A stretch of DNA of 64,000 nt, from contig NZ_CP150452.1 of the NCBI RefSeq assembly GCF_051307045.1, positions 1,550,001-1,614,000 of the forward strand. The letters run 5' to 3'. A model generated the notes under the pieces. The model was not told the origin of the DNA. It did not search any database and worked only from the letters and a program-made list of their open reading frames with translations. The DNA comes from Dryocola sp031988645. Its GTDB lineage: Bacteria > Pseudomonadota > Gammaproteobacteria > Enterobacterales > Enterobacteriaceae. The translations under genes and the position numbers were made by a program. Each line of letters opens with the position of its first letter. Position 1 is the first letter of the stretch. Shown in pieces: positions 63,912-64,000 of this stretch.

Positions 63912-64000
63912 TTAGCCGATTGTCATCAGGCTGGCGTTGCCGCCGGCCGCCGCGGTGTTTACGCTGAGCGAGCGCTCCACGTACAGCCGCTCAAGCAGCA
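63912..64000 (-). CDS. putA: PutA, proline dehydrogenase/P5C dehydrogenase (C-terminus only)
   Basis: The last 28 codons read YVERSLSVNTAAAGGNASLM then TIG-stop, the highly conserved end of the PutA aldehyde dehydrogenase domain. The gene continues off the right edge. Position after rutR agrees with E. coli. Confidence 0.93.
   Translation of the reverse strand, partial: LLERLYVERSLSVNTAAAGGNASLMTIG

Noticed and set aside
1..64000. CRISPR array, insertion sequence, prophage or toxin-antitoxin module
   Set aside because: I saw no spaced direct repeats, transposase, integrase or phage-type genes.

Overview
The window looks like a chromosomal segment of an Enterobacteriaceae species (Enterobacter/Cedecea/Klebsiella-like; genus not resolved). 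The left part keeps the E. coli gene order pqiABC-rmf-fabA-lonH-matP-ompA-sulA-sxy-yccSF-helD-mgsA-yccT-yccU-hspQ-rlmI-acyP-tusE-yccA-serT. The right part keeps agp-yccJ-wrbA-ymdF-rutGFEDCBA-rutR-putA. Most protein lengths match the E. coli orthologues.

Layout: 1-18.4 kb is ordinary core genome covering envelope lipid transport, ribosome hibernation, unsaturated fatty acid synthesis, Ter macrodomain organisation, an outer membrane protein, an SOS division inhibitor, competence regulation and rRNA/tRNA modification. An orphan oligopeptide-binding protein and tRNA-Ser(UGA) follow. From tRNA-Ser to about 53 kb lies accessory metabolism that replaces the hya/app/tor interval of E. coli K-12. It has three parts: (a) 20.9-29.9 kb, an AT-richer galactitol-type PTS cluster with an FGGY kinase, two zinc dehydrogenases, a GntR regulator, a class II aldolase, its own HPr-like protein and a SurE-like phosphatase; (b) 30.2-38.5 kb, a LysR/LysE pair, then an AfuABC/FbpABC-like ABC importer with a DcuSR/CitAB-like two-component system; (c) 39.0-52.9 kb, two facing operons for an aromatic ring-cleavage pathway with a PadR-DUF2218 regulator between them. 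The rut pyrimidine-degradation operon and the end of putA close the window.

The aromatic locus is the best candidate for an undescribed system. A homoprotocatechuate-type extradiol dioxygenase, a PhzS-like flavin monooxygenase, an amidohydrolase-fold protein lacking metal ligands, two FAH-family enzymes, HpaH and HpaI homologues, a RidA protein, a DUF3500 protein, an SDR without the catalytic Tyr/Lys, an OprD-like porin and an MFS carrier would form one import-and-degradation pathway. Three promoter regions (left operon, right operon and padR) carry a pair of AGATATATCT-like palindromes at the same 17-bp repeat distance, a likely PadR operator that ties them into one regulon.

Eight genes between 28 and 54 kb (surE-like, gatD-like, ABC permease, ABC binding protein, sensor kinase, dioxygenase, porin, agp) are broken by a single +1 shift. 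In every case the shift can be placed in a G or C run containing GGCC, and removing one base restores a full-length protein. This looks like a systematic sequencing artefact, so these genes are probably functional. They are listed as full-span entries of type pseudogene with that caveat.
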